This document shows, one piece after another, positions 16,974 to 25,013 of a stretch of DNA of 64,000 nucleotides. The DNA is taken from positions 1-64,000 of the forward strand of contig JAKLDR010000014.1 of NCBI GenBank assembly GCA_022703445.1, written 5' to 3'. This DNA is from Planctomycetota bacterium (lineage in GTDB: Bacteria > Planctomycetota > SZUA-567 > JAKLDR01). The notes under the pieces are model-generated. The model was given only the letters and a program-made list of their open reading frames with translations. It did not search any database and was not told the DNA's origin. Positions within the stretch are counted from its first letter, which is position 1, and every line of letters begins with the position of its first letter. Position numbers and translations under genes: made by a program.

Positions 16974-17804
16974 ATGATGCGTAGAAAGAACAAGCATTGC
17001 GCTTTGGAGCCGGTGGTGGTGAAGGCGCTGGTTCTAATGCTGAGCGTAGCGGTGGTGACAATGTCCGGATGTGGACAGGACACCCCCGAGCCGACTCAGT
17101 CCAATCTGGCGCACCTGATGGACACCGGACGCCTGGCTGACGCCGAGGCCATGTGCCGCAGCGTCCTGAGCAAGAACCCGGAGGACGCCGAAGCTCGCGG
17201 CAGCCTCGCTAAAGTCCTGTGTTTGCAGGGGGATGAGCTTCTGGGCAAGGCTGGTTTCTTTGCCCGGACAAGCGGTGGACATAGGGAGCCGATCACGGCG
17301 CCGAAGTACGCGGAAGCCAGGAAGCTCTTCGAGTCGGCACTGGCTGAAGCCACCGAGGCACTCCGCAAAGAGCCGAATAACGGCAGGATACGCGGAACCT
17401 TGGGGCTCGCTCTTTACCGCACCGGCAAGACCAAAGAGGCGGTCGACGAGCTCAAGGCCGCGCTGAAGGACCTGAAGGACGACCTGAGGGCGGCGGAGGT
17501 TCAGAACACCCTGGGGGTGATCAGTTACGACGAGGGCAAGTCCGGCGAGGCGCTGAGCTACTACCAGGCGGCGCTGTCGCTGGACAACACGATGCCGGAG
17601 GTCTGCTACAACCTGGCGGTGCTCTACCACGACGAGTACGCCAGGCTGGGCAGGGCGGAGGCCCGGGAGGCCGCCCTCCGCTACTACCAGCTCTTCCGGC
17701 AGTACAGCAAGGGCGCCAGGGATGAGCAGATCGAAAAAGCCATCGGAGAGCTCGAAGACCGAGGCCGGGCGGACGGAAAGCCCGAGGCGGCCGGGAAGAA
17801 GTGA
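16974..17804 (+). CDS. TPR lipoprotein
   Basis: About 276 aa from one of two adjacent ATGs (16974 or 16977). The signal sequence MRRKNKHC...LMLSVAVVTMSGC ends in a lipobox-like cysteine. Several tetratricopeptide units follow, for example NLAHLMDTGRLADAEAMCRS, GTLGLALYRTGKTKEAVDEL and NTLGVISYDEGKSGEALSYY. It is probably exposed in the periplasm and binds partner proteins. No ribosome-binding site is visible; a near-leaderless start is possible. It is 10 nt upstream of the DnaJ/TPR gene, so the two are likely co-transcribed. Confidence 0.78.
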   Translation: MMRRKNKHCALEPVVVKALVLMLSVAVVTMSGCGQDTPEPTQSNLAHLMDTGRLADAEAMCRSVLSKNPEDAEARGSLAKVLCLQGDELLGKAGFFARTSGGHREPITAPKYAEARKLFESALAEATEALRKEPNNGRIRGTLGLALYRTGKTKEAVDELKAALKDLKDDLRAAEVQNTLGVISYDEGKSGEALSYYQAALSLDNTMPEVCYNLAVLYHDEYARLGRAEAREAALRYYQLFRQYSKGARDEQIEKAIGELEDRGRADGKPEAAGKK

Positions 17805-17814
17805 GGGTCGGAAC

Positions 17815-18660
17815 ATGATACTGCCCGAGGGCGGCAAGACCGTCAACTACTACTACGAGGTGCTGGAAGTCAAGCCCACCTCGCCCCCCGAGGAGATCAA
17901 GAGCTCCTTCCGGCGGCTGGCCAAGCGCTTCCACCCGGACCGCAGCCGCGAGGCCGGCACCGACGACAAGATGCGCCTGATCATCAAGGCCTACGACGTG
18001 CTCATCAACGAGAACGAGCGCAGGCTCTACGACCAGCACCTCCGGCAGGAGGCCGAGAAGAACCGCGACCCGTACCGCGAGCACCTCAAGAGCAAGCCAG
18101 ACGACCCGGCGGCCCAGGCGCGCCTCATCCTCTACAGCCTGCTCAACGAGGCCGGCGACGAGGCCATCAAGATCTACGAGCGGATGAAGTCCAAGTACGA
18201 GGGCTTCGACCTGGCCAACTACCTCGAGGAGAAGGACTACCTGGACTGCGAGTTCCTGCTGGGCGAGGCCTACGAGTCGGCCGGCAAGTGGGAGAAGGCC
18301 CTGGACCTCTACGAGCGGGTCTACGCCGAGGAGCGGGAGATGCCCGTCCGCTTCTTCCTGGAGGAGGTCAAGGACCGCATCCGGGACATCTACTGCAAGC
18401 GGCTGGCCCGGGCGCTGCCCTCGCTCGACGCCGTCAAGATCTACCAGAAGGTCCTGGACATGGGCCTGGCCAAGAAGGCCGAGGCCTACATCCACAAGAA
18501 GATCGCCGAGAGCTACCACAAGTTCGGCGACTTGCGCAAGGCCAAGCACCACCTGGCCATGGCCTTCGAGCTCGAGCCGAGGCTGAAGGGCGCGCAGAAG
18601 ATCTGCGAGAAGCTCGGCTACAAGCGTCCCAAGTCGGCGGGCCGCGGGGGCAAGAGCTGA
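17815..18660 (+). CDS. J-domain protein with TPR-like C-terminus
   Basis: 281 aa. A J domain covers residues about 11-75 (YYYEVLEVKPTSPPEEIKSS) with the invariant HPD at 40-42, which stimulates Hsp70 ATPase. The remainder is helical, with TPR-like repeats such as FLLGEAYESAGKWEKALDLY and IAESYHKFGDLRKAKHHLAM. No Gly/Phe-rich or zinc domain is present, so it is a J-protein of the DnaJC type, probably recruiting DnaK to a particular client. A start at 17815 fits the operon spacing. A perfect-stem terminator lies downstream at 18803. Confidence 0.88.
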   Translation: MILPEGGKTVNYYYEVLEVKPTSPPEEIKSSFRRLAKRFHPDRSREAGTDDKMRLIIKAYDVLINENERRLYDQHLRQEAEKNRDPYREHLKSKPDDPAAQARLILYSLLNEAGDEAIKIYERMKSKYEGFDLANYLEEKDYLDCEFLLGEAYESAGKWEKALDLYERVYAEEREMPVRFFLEEVKDRIRDIYCKRLARALPSLDAVKIYQKVLDMGLAKKAEAYIHKKIAESYHKFGDLRKAKHHLAMAFELEPRLKGAQKICEKLGYKRPKSAGRGGKS

Positions 18661-18709
18661 CCGACCGCCGGGTGCAAGTCTGGTTCATGGAGGCGAGCAG
18701 GTGAACAGG

Positions 18710-18776
18710 AGAGCAGGGGACCGCAGGCGAGGCCTTCGTCTTCTACTGCTCGCCTGATCGACTGCTCGCCTGCTCC
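18710..18776. repeat. Dispersed palindromic repeat, copy 1 (AGCAGGCGAGC type)
   Basis: GAGAGCAGGGGACCGCAGGCGAGG...CTGCTCGCCTGATCG...GCTCGCCTGCTC forms an imperfect inverted repeat. It shares the same blocks in the same order with 43208-43276 upstream of guaB. Confidence 0.7.
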
Positions 18777-18802
18777 GCCGGCGCAAGCCGGCATGGGGGG
18801 AG

Positions 18803-18836
18803 GGGCGCCCCGGGAGACCGGGGCGCCCTGATTTTT
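18803..18836 (+). terminator. Rho-independent terminator after the J-domain gene
   Basis: A 9-bp perfect GC stem (GGGCGCCCC 18803-18811 with GGGGCGCCC 18820-18828), an 8-nt loop and then TGATTTTT. Confidence 0.8.
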
Positions 18837-18837
18837 G

Positions 18838-18943
18838 CCGCCCTCGCTATCGGTATCGCTATCGCAATCGGTATCGCGTTCGCCCGCCACGGCGGGTAGA
18901 ATCCGACATCGATACCGATGGCGATACCGATAGCGAGGGCGAT
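18838..18943. repeat. Long inverted repeat built of TATCG/CGATA units
   Basis: The left arm (about 18838-18879, CCTCGCTATCGGTATCGCTATCG) pairs with the right arm (about 18908-18943, ending CGATACCGATAGCGAGGGC). The loop is about 28 nt. It lies between the terminator and the next gene. No gene is visible between 18661 and 19012. Confidence 0.75.
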
Positions 18944-19012
18944 GGGGCGCGCCGGATGAGGAGCGTGGCCCCGGGGGCCGGTTGCCGGTTTTGATTGGCG
19001 GAGGAAAGGGCT

Positions 19013-19693
19013 ATGCCGGAGATGGATCAGGGCTTGACTCAAGCTCTCTCATCGCCACCGGGCGAAACTGGTCCGTCATCGGGAAAGCCGCCGTCGACGC
19101 CAAAACCGGGATGGGGCCTCCGGGCTGCCCCATGGGTCTTCCTTGCCCTTCTGGCGGTGTACATCGCTGGCCTTCTTCAGCCAGCCAGGGGGAAGATCAG
19201 GGAGGGCGCCAAGCGTACAGCTTGCAAGAGCAGCCTCCGGCAGATCGGCATCGCTCTTCATCTGTATGCGGAGGAGAACCACGGCCGCCTTCCAGCTAGT
19301 CTGGCTGAACTCCATCCGGCGTACGCCGACAGCGCTAAGATCTTCAGTTGTGCATCCAATCCCTCTTCTTGGAAGGACTTCGAGTTTGGTGGCAAGGTGA
19401 CCGAGAAGAGTTCGAGCTACACGTACATCCCCGGGCTGACCTTGGCCATGCCCGGCACCTTCATCGTTGCCCATGATAAGTCGCTTGCGAACCACCAGCA
19501 AGGCCGGGCCGTCCTCCTCGTCAATTCCGAAGTTGTGTGGTGGCAAACCGCGAACGAGGCTCAGGAGGCGCAGTTCCACCGCCGCTTGGCTCTCCAGGCC
19601 GAGGCCGTCGCCAAGTGGCGCGCCTCCGGCAAGCCCGCCGAGGCCATTGGCGAGTTCATGAGTCCGGAGCTCAAGGCGTTGCTGGGCGGGTAG
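19013..19693 (+). CDS. Membrane-anchored pseudopilin-like / DUF1559-related protein
   Basis: 226 aa from the ATG at 19013, preceded by GGAGGAAAGG. A membrane segment at about residues 38-57 precedes CKSSLRQIGIALHLYAEENH and GRLPASLAELHP. This pattern is typical of type II secretion pseudopilins and DUF1559 proteins, which carry it after a prepilin N-terminus. Here the classical prepilin peptidase site is not evident, because the hydrophobic helix lies 40 residues in. It may be a degenerate or independent descendant of that family. The pil genes are 33 kb away, so a link with them is speculative. Confidence 0.65.
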   Translation: MPEMDQGLTQALSSPPGETGPSSGKPPSTPKPGWGLRAAPWVFLALLAVYIAGLLQPARGKIREGAKRTACKSSLRQIGIALHLYAEENHGRLPASLAELHPAYADSAKIFSCASNPSSWKDFEFGGKVTEKSSSYTYIPGLTLAMPGTFIVAHDKSLANHQQGRAVLLVNSEVVWWQTANEAQEAQFHRRLALQAEAVAKWRASGKPAEAIGEFMSPELKALLGG

Positions 19694-19705
19694 GAGATGG
19701 GTAGC

Positions 19706-20686
19706 ATGATCGCCATGCAGCGCAAACTCCTTCCCGGCACCGACCTGGCGGTCTCGCCGATCTGCTACGGCGCGGGCTCGTTCGGCGGCAACCTGGACCC
19801 GGGGAAGGACGCCGACCGGCTGCTCGGCATCTACCGCGACGCCGCCGGCAACTTCCTGGACACCGCCCACTGCTACGCCTTCTGGACGCCGGGGGGCGCG
19901 GGCTGCAGCGAGCGCTTCCTGGCCGGTTACGTCCGCCGGAACGGGTGCCGCGATCTGGTCATCGCGACCAAGGGCGGCCATCCCGGCGCCCCGGGCTACC
20001 GCACCGTCGAGCACTGGCTCAGTCCCGCGCGGATCGAGGCGGACGTCGACGACAGCCTCGGGCGGCTGGAGGTCGAGCGCATCGACCTCTACTGGCTGCA
20101 CCGCGACGAGACCGCCCGGCCGGTCGCCGAGATCATCGAGACCCTGAACCGCGAGATCTGGCGCGGGCGCCTGCGCTGGCTGGGAGCGAGCAACTGGCGC
20201 CCGGAGCGCATCGCCGAGGCCAACGCCTACGCCCAGGCCCACGGGCTGCGCGGCTTCGTCGCCAGCCAGCCGGAGTTCAGCCTGGCCGTGAAGAACACGC
20301 CGAACCCCGCCCCGACCGCCGACGCCTCCGGCGGCAACGTGATGCTCTTCCTCGAGGAGCCCGACCAGGCCTGGCACCGCCGGACGCAGCTGCCGGTCGT
20401 GCCCTACACCTCGACGGCCGGCGGCTACTTCGCGAGCGGCGGGCAGTCGGCCAAGAAGGCCTTCGACAACGAGGTGAACCGCCGGCGGCTGGAGCGCGCG
20501 CAGGCGCTGGCCCGGGAGCTCGGCGTCACGGCGGGCCAGGTGGCGCTGGCCTGGCTCATGGGCCAGGACTTCCCGGTCATTCCCATCGTCGGGGCCCGTA
20601 ACCCGGAGCACCTGAGCGAGGACCTTGGCGCGGCCGAGGTCCGGCTGACGGCAGAGCAGATCCGGTCGCTGACCGGGGGATCCTGA
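19706..20686 (+). CDS. Aldo/keto reductase
   Basis: 326 aa. The AKR tetrad is visible: Asp and Tyr in NFLDTAHCYAFW, Lys in VIATKGGHP and His in DLYWLHRDE. The NADPH-binding C-terminal part includes GVTAGQVALAWLMGQDFPVI and PIVGARNPEHL. Such enzymes reduce sugar or other carbonyls with NADPH in the cytoplasm. Three in-frame ATGs exist (19697, 19706, 19715); 19706 has the best distance (9 nt) to AGGAG. It is convergent with the GH38 gene, with only 52 bp between, and may act on products of the carbohydrate cluster. Confidence 0.9.
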   Translation: MIAMQRKLLPGTDLAVSPICYGAGSFGGNLDPGKDADRLLGIYRDAAGNFLDTAHCYAFWTPGGAGCSERFLAGYVRRNGCRDLVIATKGGHPGAPGYRTVEHWLSPARIEADVDDSLGRLEVERIDLYWLHRDETARPVAEIIETLNREIWRGRLRWLGASNWRPERIAEANAYAQAHGLRGFVASQPEFSLAVKNTPNPAPTADASGGNVMLFLEEPDQAWHRRTQLPVVPYTSTAGGYFASGGQSAKKAFDNEVNRRRLERAQALARELGVTAGQVALAWLMGQDFPVIPIVGARNPEHLSEDLGAAEVRLTAEQIRSLTGGS

Positions 20687-20738
20687 GACCGCCGCCGCCG
20701 CCGGCTTCCTGCCTCGTTCTTCTGGCTTCTGCCTCTAT

Positions 20739-23700
20739 CTACCTCCGCCCGGTCCTGAGCCGCAGCGTCTTGACCTCGAACGGCCGGAACTCCAGCCGGA
20801 CCTCGCCGTTCTTGACCGCCAGGCGGCGCGGCTTGCCCTCGAGCATGTCGGTCTCGAAGGCGGCCGTCACCGGCAGCGCCAGGGCCAGCCGGCAGGCCAC
20901 CCGCGAGCGCTTGGATTCGTAGAGCCTGAGCACCAGGTCGCCGCTGCCGTCCTCGGCGAGCTTGACGGTCTCGAGGACGACCTCCGGGCGGTCCACCCCG
21001 ACCAGGGACTGCTCCCCGCCGTCGCCCGGCCGGACCGAAACCGGCACGTTCAGGTCGTAGGCCTGGCGGACCACGTCGCTGGCCAGGAACGGCCCGTCCC
21101 AGGCCAGGAAGGCGTAGGTGAACTCCTGGCGGCCCTGGTCGGCGCGCATGTCGGGTGCGAGCGGCGAGCGCAGCAGCGTCAGGTTGATGCTCGAGCCCGC
21201 CACGTCCACGCCGTACTTGCAGTCGTTGAGGACCGCGGCGCCGCGGTTCTCCTCGGCCAGCGCCGTCCACTTGTGGGCGGAGACCTCGAAGCGGTCGACG
21301 TCCAGTTGCCGCGACTGGTGGGTCGGCCGGCGCAGGTGCCCGAACTGGATCTCGTGGATGGCCTCGCTGCTGACCACGGTCGTCGGGAAGGCGACCTTGA
21401 GCAGTTTGTGGCGCTCGCGCCAGTCCACCGTGGTGACGAACTCGACGCGCCGGCTGCCCGCGGCCAGGCGGATCTCCTGGACGAGCTTCGACCCGCCGAA
21501 GCGCCGCTCGACCCCCAGGATGGCCACGGCCGGGCCGCGGGAGAGGACCCGGACCCGGGCCTCCCCGCCCAGGGACACCGGCTGCAGCTTGTAGTTGCTG
21601 TCGATGTCCCAGGCGTCGAAGCTGCTGGGCACGTCCTTGTAGAGCCTCAGGCTGTTCAGGGGCGCGGCGGCCAGCTCCCGGCCGCTGGCCTTGTCGAGCA
21701 GGCTCGTGATCTCGCCCAGGGCATTGAGGCGCAGCCGCAGGTGCTCGTTCTCGATCCGGGTCGGCTCGGCCCGCAGCTCCGAGGCGTGCCGGGCGGCCGG
21801 AGCGCGGCGCAGCGTGGTCCAGCCGATCGAGGGCACCTCCGGCACGGCCGCGTGGGGCGCGCCGCCGATCTTCTGGACGGCGAGGGCGCGGCCGGCACCG
21901 TCGACCGCCCCGGCCCAGCCCTTGGGCAGGGGCACCAGCGCCGGGCGGCTCCAGGACAGCGAGTTGAATACGGTCAGGGCGTCGGCTGATTTCGCGACCA
22001 GTGCGCCGGCCGCGCCGGCCGCGATCCGCCCGGCTTCGGCGGCCACGCGGGCGTGGTCACGCTCGGCCTCCTGGTAGACCCGACCGATGGACGAGCCCGG
22101 AATGATGTCGTGGAACTGGTTCAAGAGCACCGTCTGCCAGAGCTCCCGGAAGCCCTCGGCCGGGTAGCGCCGGCCAGCCAGCGTCGCCACCAGCGCCGAC
22201 CACATCTCCGCCTCGCGCAGCGCGAGCTCCGACTTGCGGTTGCCGCGCTTGGTGCGCGCCTGGGTGGTGTAGGTTCCGCGGTGGCACTGGTAGTAGAGCT
22301 CACCGACGTAGGCCGGGAGCTTCGCGCCGCGCTTAAGTTCGTCGCGGAAGAAGTCGAGCGGATGGGCCATCTTGGTCCGGGGCACGCCCTCCAGGTCCTT
22401 CTCCCGACGCAGGAACTCGAGGTGGTCGCGGGTCACCCCGCCGCCGCCGTCGCCGTGGCCGAAGGGGAACAGGCGGGAGACCAGCCCGTCCTTCTGGCGC
22501 CGCTCGGCCCAGCGGCTGATGACCGCCTTGGGGTTGGTGCGGCTGTTGTAGTCGGTGTGCAGGTGCGCGAAGACCCGCGTGCCGTCGATGCCCTCCCACC
22601 AGAAGCTGTTGTACGGGAAGGGCTCGCCGCCGTAGTAGTTCCAGAAGATCTTGGCGGTCGAGAAGTACTTCACCCCGCAGCTGGCCAGGATCTGGGGCAG
22701 CGCCCCGGAGTAGCCGAAGACGTCGGGCAGCCAGAGCATCTCGTTGTCGACGCCGAACTCCTCGCGCATGAAGCGCTTGCCGTGCACGAGCTGCCGGATC
22801 AGGCTCTCCCCGCCGGTGATGTTGGTGTCGGCCTCCACCCACATGGCCCCCTCGGGGATGATCTGGCCGCGCCGGACCGCCTGGCGCACGCGCGCGTAGA
22901 GCTTCGGGTAGTGCTTCTTGACCATCCAGTAGAGGTGCGGCTGGCTCTGCAGGAAACGGAACTCCGGATACTCCTTCATGAGCGCCAGCTGCGTCCCGAA
23001 GGTCCGGGTGCACTTCGACTCGGTCTCGCGCAGCGGCCAGAGCCAGGCCACGTCGATGTGGCTGTGGCCGAAGCAGTACATGGCCGGGGCGGTCGAGCCA
23101 TTGCGGCAATCGAGCAGCGGCTTGAGCCTCCGGCGCGCCGCGCGGAACGTCGCGGCCATCTCCCCGCGGGGCAGCTCCAGGTCGGCCAGCAGCGTCGCCT
23201 CGCGCAGGCCCGCGTCGATCTCGGCGACCCGCAGCGACTCCGGATCGAGGCTCTCGCGCAACTCGAAGAGCGTGCGCATGTCTATCCAGAGCTGGTAGGC
23301 GTCCTCGTCCCAGATGCCGATCTCGGCGCCCTTGAAGGTGGTCTGCGCGGCCGGGGGCTCGGGAACGGTCTCGACCCCGTGCGGCACCGGCCCGGGGCTG
23401 CACACCTGGGCGCCGTGGCCGGCGTAGGCCTCCATGAGCACTCGGAAGCCGGTCCCCGGCCGGGCGCTCTGGGCCAGGGTGATTTCGGTGTGGAAGCGGT
23501 CGAGGCCGCCGGCGGCCTCGCCGTCCAGGTAGACCGAGGTCTCGCCGCCCAGGTCGGCCCTGAGGACCACCCGCCGGCCGCGGGCCGCCTCGGGCACGCG
23601 GACCGCGCCGGAGAACCAGCCGTACTCCCACTTGCGGCCCCACTTGGTGCCGGGCCGGATGGCGCGGAACGGCCCGCGCGCGGCCTGGTCGGCGCGCAGC

Positions 23701-23816
23701 TGCCCGGGCGTGAAGAAGGCCCTGAGTTCAACCGCCTCGAGGCGTTCGTAGGGCAGCTTCTCGAGCGTCTTGATCCAGCGTTCGATCCGTTCGCGCCACT
23801 CCAGGGTGAGAGCCAT
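20739..23816 (-). CDS. GH38 family alpha-mannosidase
   Basis: 1025 aa, normal for bacterial GH38. The catalytic domain shows the zinc-binding GHSHIDVAWLWPL and the nucleophile region MLWLPDVFGYSGALPQ. FGHGDGGGGVTRDHLEF and LNQFHDIIPGSSI are also family motifs. The C-terminal third is the beta-sandwich of the family. GGGAGG lies 9 nt before the ATG. No signal peptide is seen, so it is probably cytoplasmic and trims alpha-mannosides taken up by the cell. It is the last gene of the minus-strand run GH31, radical SAM, AraC, GH38. Confidence 0.93.
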   Translation of the reverse strand: MALTLEWRERIERWIKTLEKLPYERLEAVELRAFFTPGQLRADQAARGPFRAIRPGTKWGRKWEYGWFSGAVRVPEAARGRRVVLRADLGGETSVYLDGEAAGGLDRFHTEITLAQSARPGTGFRVLMEAYAGHGAQVCSPGPVPHGVETVPEPPAAQTTFKGAEIGIWDEDAYQLWIDMRTLFELRESLDPESLRVAEIDAGLREATLLADLELPRGEMAATFRAARRRLKPLLDCRNGSTAPAMYCFGHSHIDVAWLWPLRETESKCTRTFGTQLALMKEYPEFRFLQSQPHLYWMVKKHYPKLYARVRQAVRRGQIIPEGAMWVEADTNITGGESLIRQLVHGKRFMREEFGVDNEMLWLPDVFGYSGALPQILASCGVKYFSTAKIFWNYYGGEPFPYNSFWWEGIDGTRVFAHLHTDYNSRTNPKAVISRWAERRQKDGLVSRLFPFGHGDGGGGVTRDHLEFLRREKDLEGVPRTKMAHPLDFFRDELKRGAKLPAYVGELYYQCHRGTYTTQARTKRGNRKSELALREAEMWSALVATLAGRRYPAEGFRELWQTVLLNQFHDIIPGSSIGRVYQEAERDHARVAAEAGRIAAGAAGALVAKSADALTVFNSLSWSRPALVPLPKGWAGAVDGAGRALAVQKIGGAPHAAVPEVPSIGWTTLRRAPAARHASELRAEPTRIENEHLRLRLNALGEITSLLDKASGRELAAAPLNSLRLYKDVPSSFDAWDIDSNYKLQPVSLGGEARVRVLSRGPAVAILGVERRFGGSKLVQEIRLAAGSRRVEFVTTVDWRERHKLLKVAFPTTVVSSEAIHEIQFGHLRRPTHQSRQLDVDRFEVSAHKWTALAEENRGAAVLNDCKYGVDVAGSSINLTLLRSPLAPDMRADQGRQEFTYAFLAWDGPFLASDVVRQAYDLNVPVSVRPGDGGEQSLVGVDRPEVVLETVKLAEDGSGDLVLRLYESKRSRVACRLALALPVTAAFETDMLEGKPRRLAVKNGEVRLEFRPFEVKTLRLRTGRR

Positions 23817-23884
23817 GGTCAGTTCCTCCCAAAAGGGTCCGATTCCTGGGAGGTGAGGATACCGTCACGGCCGCCGCCAGGGCA

Positions 23885-23913
23885 ATGCACCGGGCTGCGA
23901 AAAGGGGATGCAC
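23885..23913. promoter_or_regulatory. Direct repeat ATGCAC upstream of the mannosidase gene
   Basis: ATGCAC occurs at 23885-23890 and 23908-23913, 23 bp apart, about 70-95 bp upstream of the GH38 start. AraC-type activators bind direct repeats about two helical turns apart, and such a regulator is the next gene. Binding is inferred only. Confidence 0.3.
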
Positions 23914-23970
23914 TTTCCTGCGGTGGGCCCCGTCGCATCCGCCTGGTTCCCGGTCGATCCGGCGGGTATT

Positions 23971-24087
23971 CTCAACGCGGAGGGCGCAGAGGACGCAGAG
24001 GGGTCTTCCGGTTGTGCTGGGATCAGACCCAGACGAGGCCAGCTCCGCTCTGCGACCTTTGCGTTCCTCTGCGGCCTCTGCGTTGAG
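23971..24087. repeat. Inverted repeat with GCAGAGG units (dispersed element)
   Basis: TCAACGCGGAGGGCGCAGAGG (start 23972) pairs with CCTCTGCGGCCTCTGCGTTGA (ending about 24086). This arrangement is a common dispersed hairpin of environmental bacterial genomes. It fills the gap between the AraC and GH38 genes. Confidence 0.8.
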
Positions 24088-24103
24088 AGGGACCTTGGTT
24101 GGG

Positions 24104-24967
24104 TCAGCCGCCGCGCGCCCGGCTACGGAACTCGCCCGTCGTCATCCCGGTCTTCTGGCGGAACTGGCGGTAGAAAAAGTAGGGGCTCTCGTAGCCGAGC
24201 TCCCGGGAGATGTCCTGGGCGGAGCGGTCCGTGCCGGCCAGCAGCTCCCTGGCCCGCGCGATGCGCTCGGAGATCACGAACTTGCGCGGCGGCTCGCCCA
24301 CCTCCTGGCGGAAGCGGTGGGCGAAGTGCGAGACGCTCATGAAGCTGGCCCGGGCCAGCTCCTCGAGCCGCAGCTCCCGCCCGAGGTTCTCGCGGATGAG
24401 CTCGACGGCCGCGCGCACCCCGCCGCCGTCGACCCCGGCCAACGGCGTGCCCGGCGCGGCCCGGCCCAGCGCCCGACGCAGCAGGACCACGAACTCGGCG
24501 ATGTGCGCGCCCAGCAGCAGCTCGGAGTCGGCGTCGGCCTTCTGGTGCTCGAGCATCATCCGCCGGAAGAGCCCCTCGAAGCGCTCGCGCTCCGGGAGCC
24601 GGAAGACCGGGCCGAAACCGGCGGTCTCCGGGAAGCGGATCCCGGCGCGCTCGAGCTCCTCCGCCGAGAAGCGCAGGGTCAGGTAGCTGATGCGCTGCGA
24701 GCGCGAGTACTCCTCATGGACGTCGCCGGGCCGGAAGACCATGACGTCCCCGGGACGGGCCACGTAGCGCCGGCCGCCGAGGACCAGCCCGCGCCGGCCG
24801 CGGAGGATGAAGAGCAGCTCGAAGTGCCGGTGGCGGTGTGCGGCTATGAGGTAGGGCGCGCGGATGTTGAGGCTCAGGTGGAAGCGCTCGCGGCCGTAGT
24901 CGAACTCGGCCACGGCCCCGGGGGCCGGTGCGGCCGGCGGCCGGCGGGCGGCTCTTCTGGCGCTCAT
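24104..24967 (-). CDS. AraC-family transcriptional regulator with cupin sensor domain
   Basis: 287 aa. The N-terminal half is an AraC-type cupin: AHRHRHFELLFILRGRRGL and PGDVMVFRPGDVHE. The C-terminal 100 residues carry two helix-turn-helix motifs: LRLEELARASFMSVSHFAHR and SAQDISRELGYESPYFFYRQ, with the closing FRQKTGMTTGEFR. It presumably senses a sugar and activates the flanking glycoside hydrolases, with the ATGCAC repeats near 23900 as possible sites. It starts 46 nt downstream of the radical SAM gene on the same strand. Confidence 0.92.
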   Translation of the reverse strand: MSARRAARRPPAAPAPGAVAEFDYGRERFHLSLNIRAPYLIAAHRHRHFELLFILRGRRGLVLGGRRYVARPGDVMVFRPGDVHEEYSRSQRISYLTLRFSAEELERAGIRFPETAGFGPVFRLPERERFEGLFRRMMLEHQKADADSELLLGAHIAEFVVLLRRALGRAAPGTPLAGVDGGGVRAAVELIRENLGRELRLEELARASFMSVSHFAHRFRQEVGEPPRKFVISERIARARELLAGTDRSAQDISRELGYESPYFFYRQFRQKTGMTTGEFRSRARGG

Positions 24968-25013
24968 GGCTGGAATCGTAGGCGGGCGGCGGCCGCCGTC
25001 AAATCACGCCGGA

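Noticed and set aside
18838..18943. CRISPR repeat unit
   Set aside because: It is one hairpin with internal quasi-periodicity, not a series of repeats with unique spacers.
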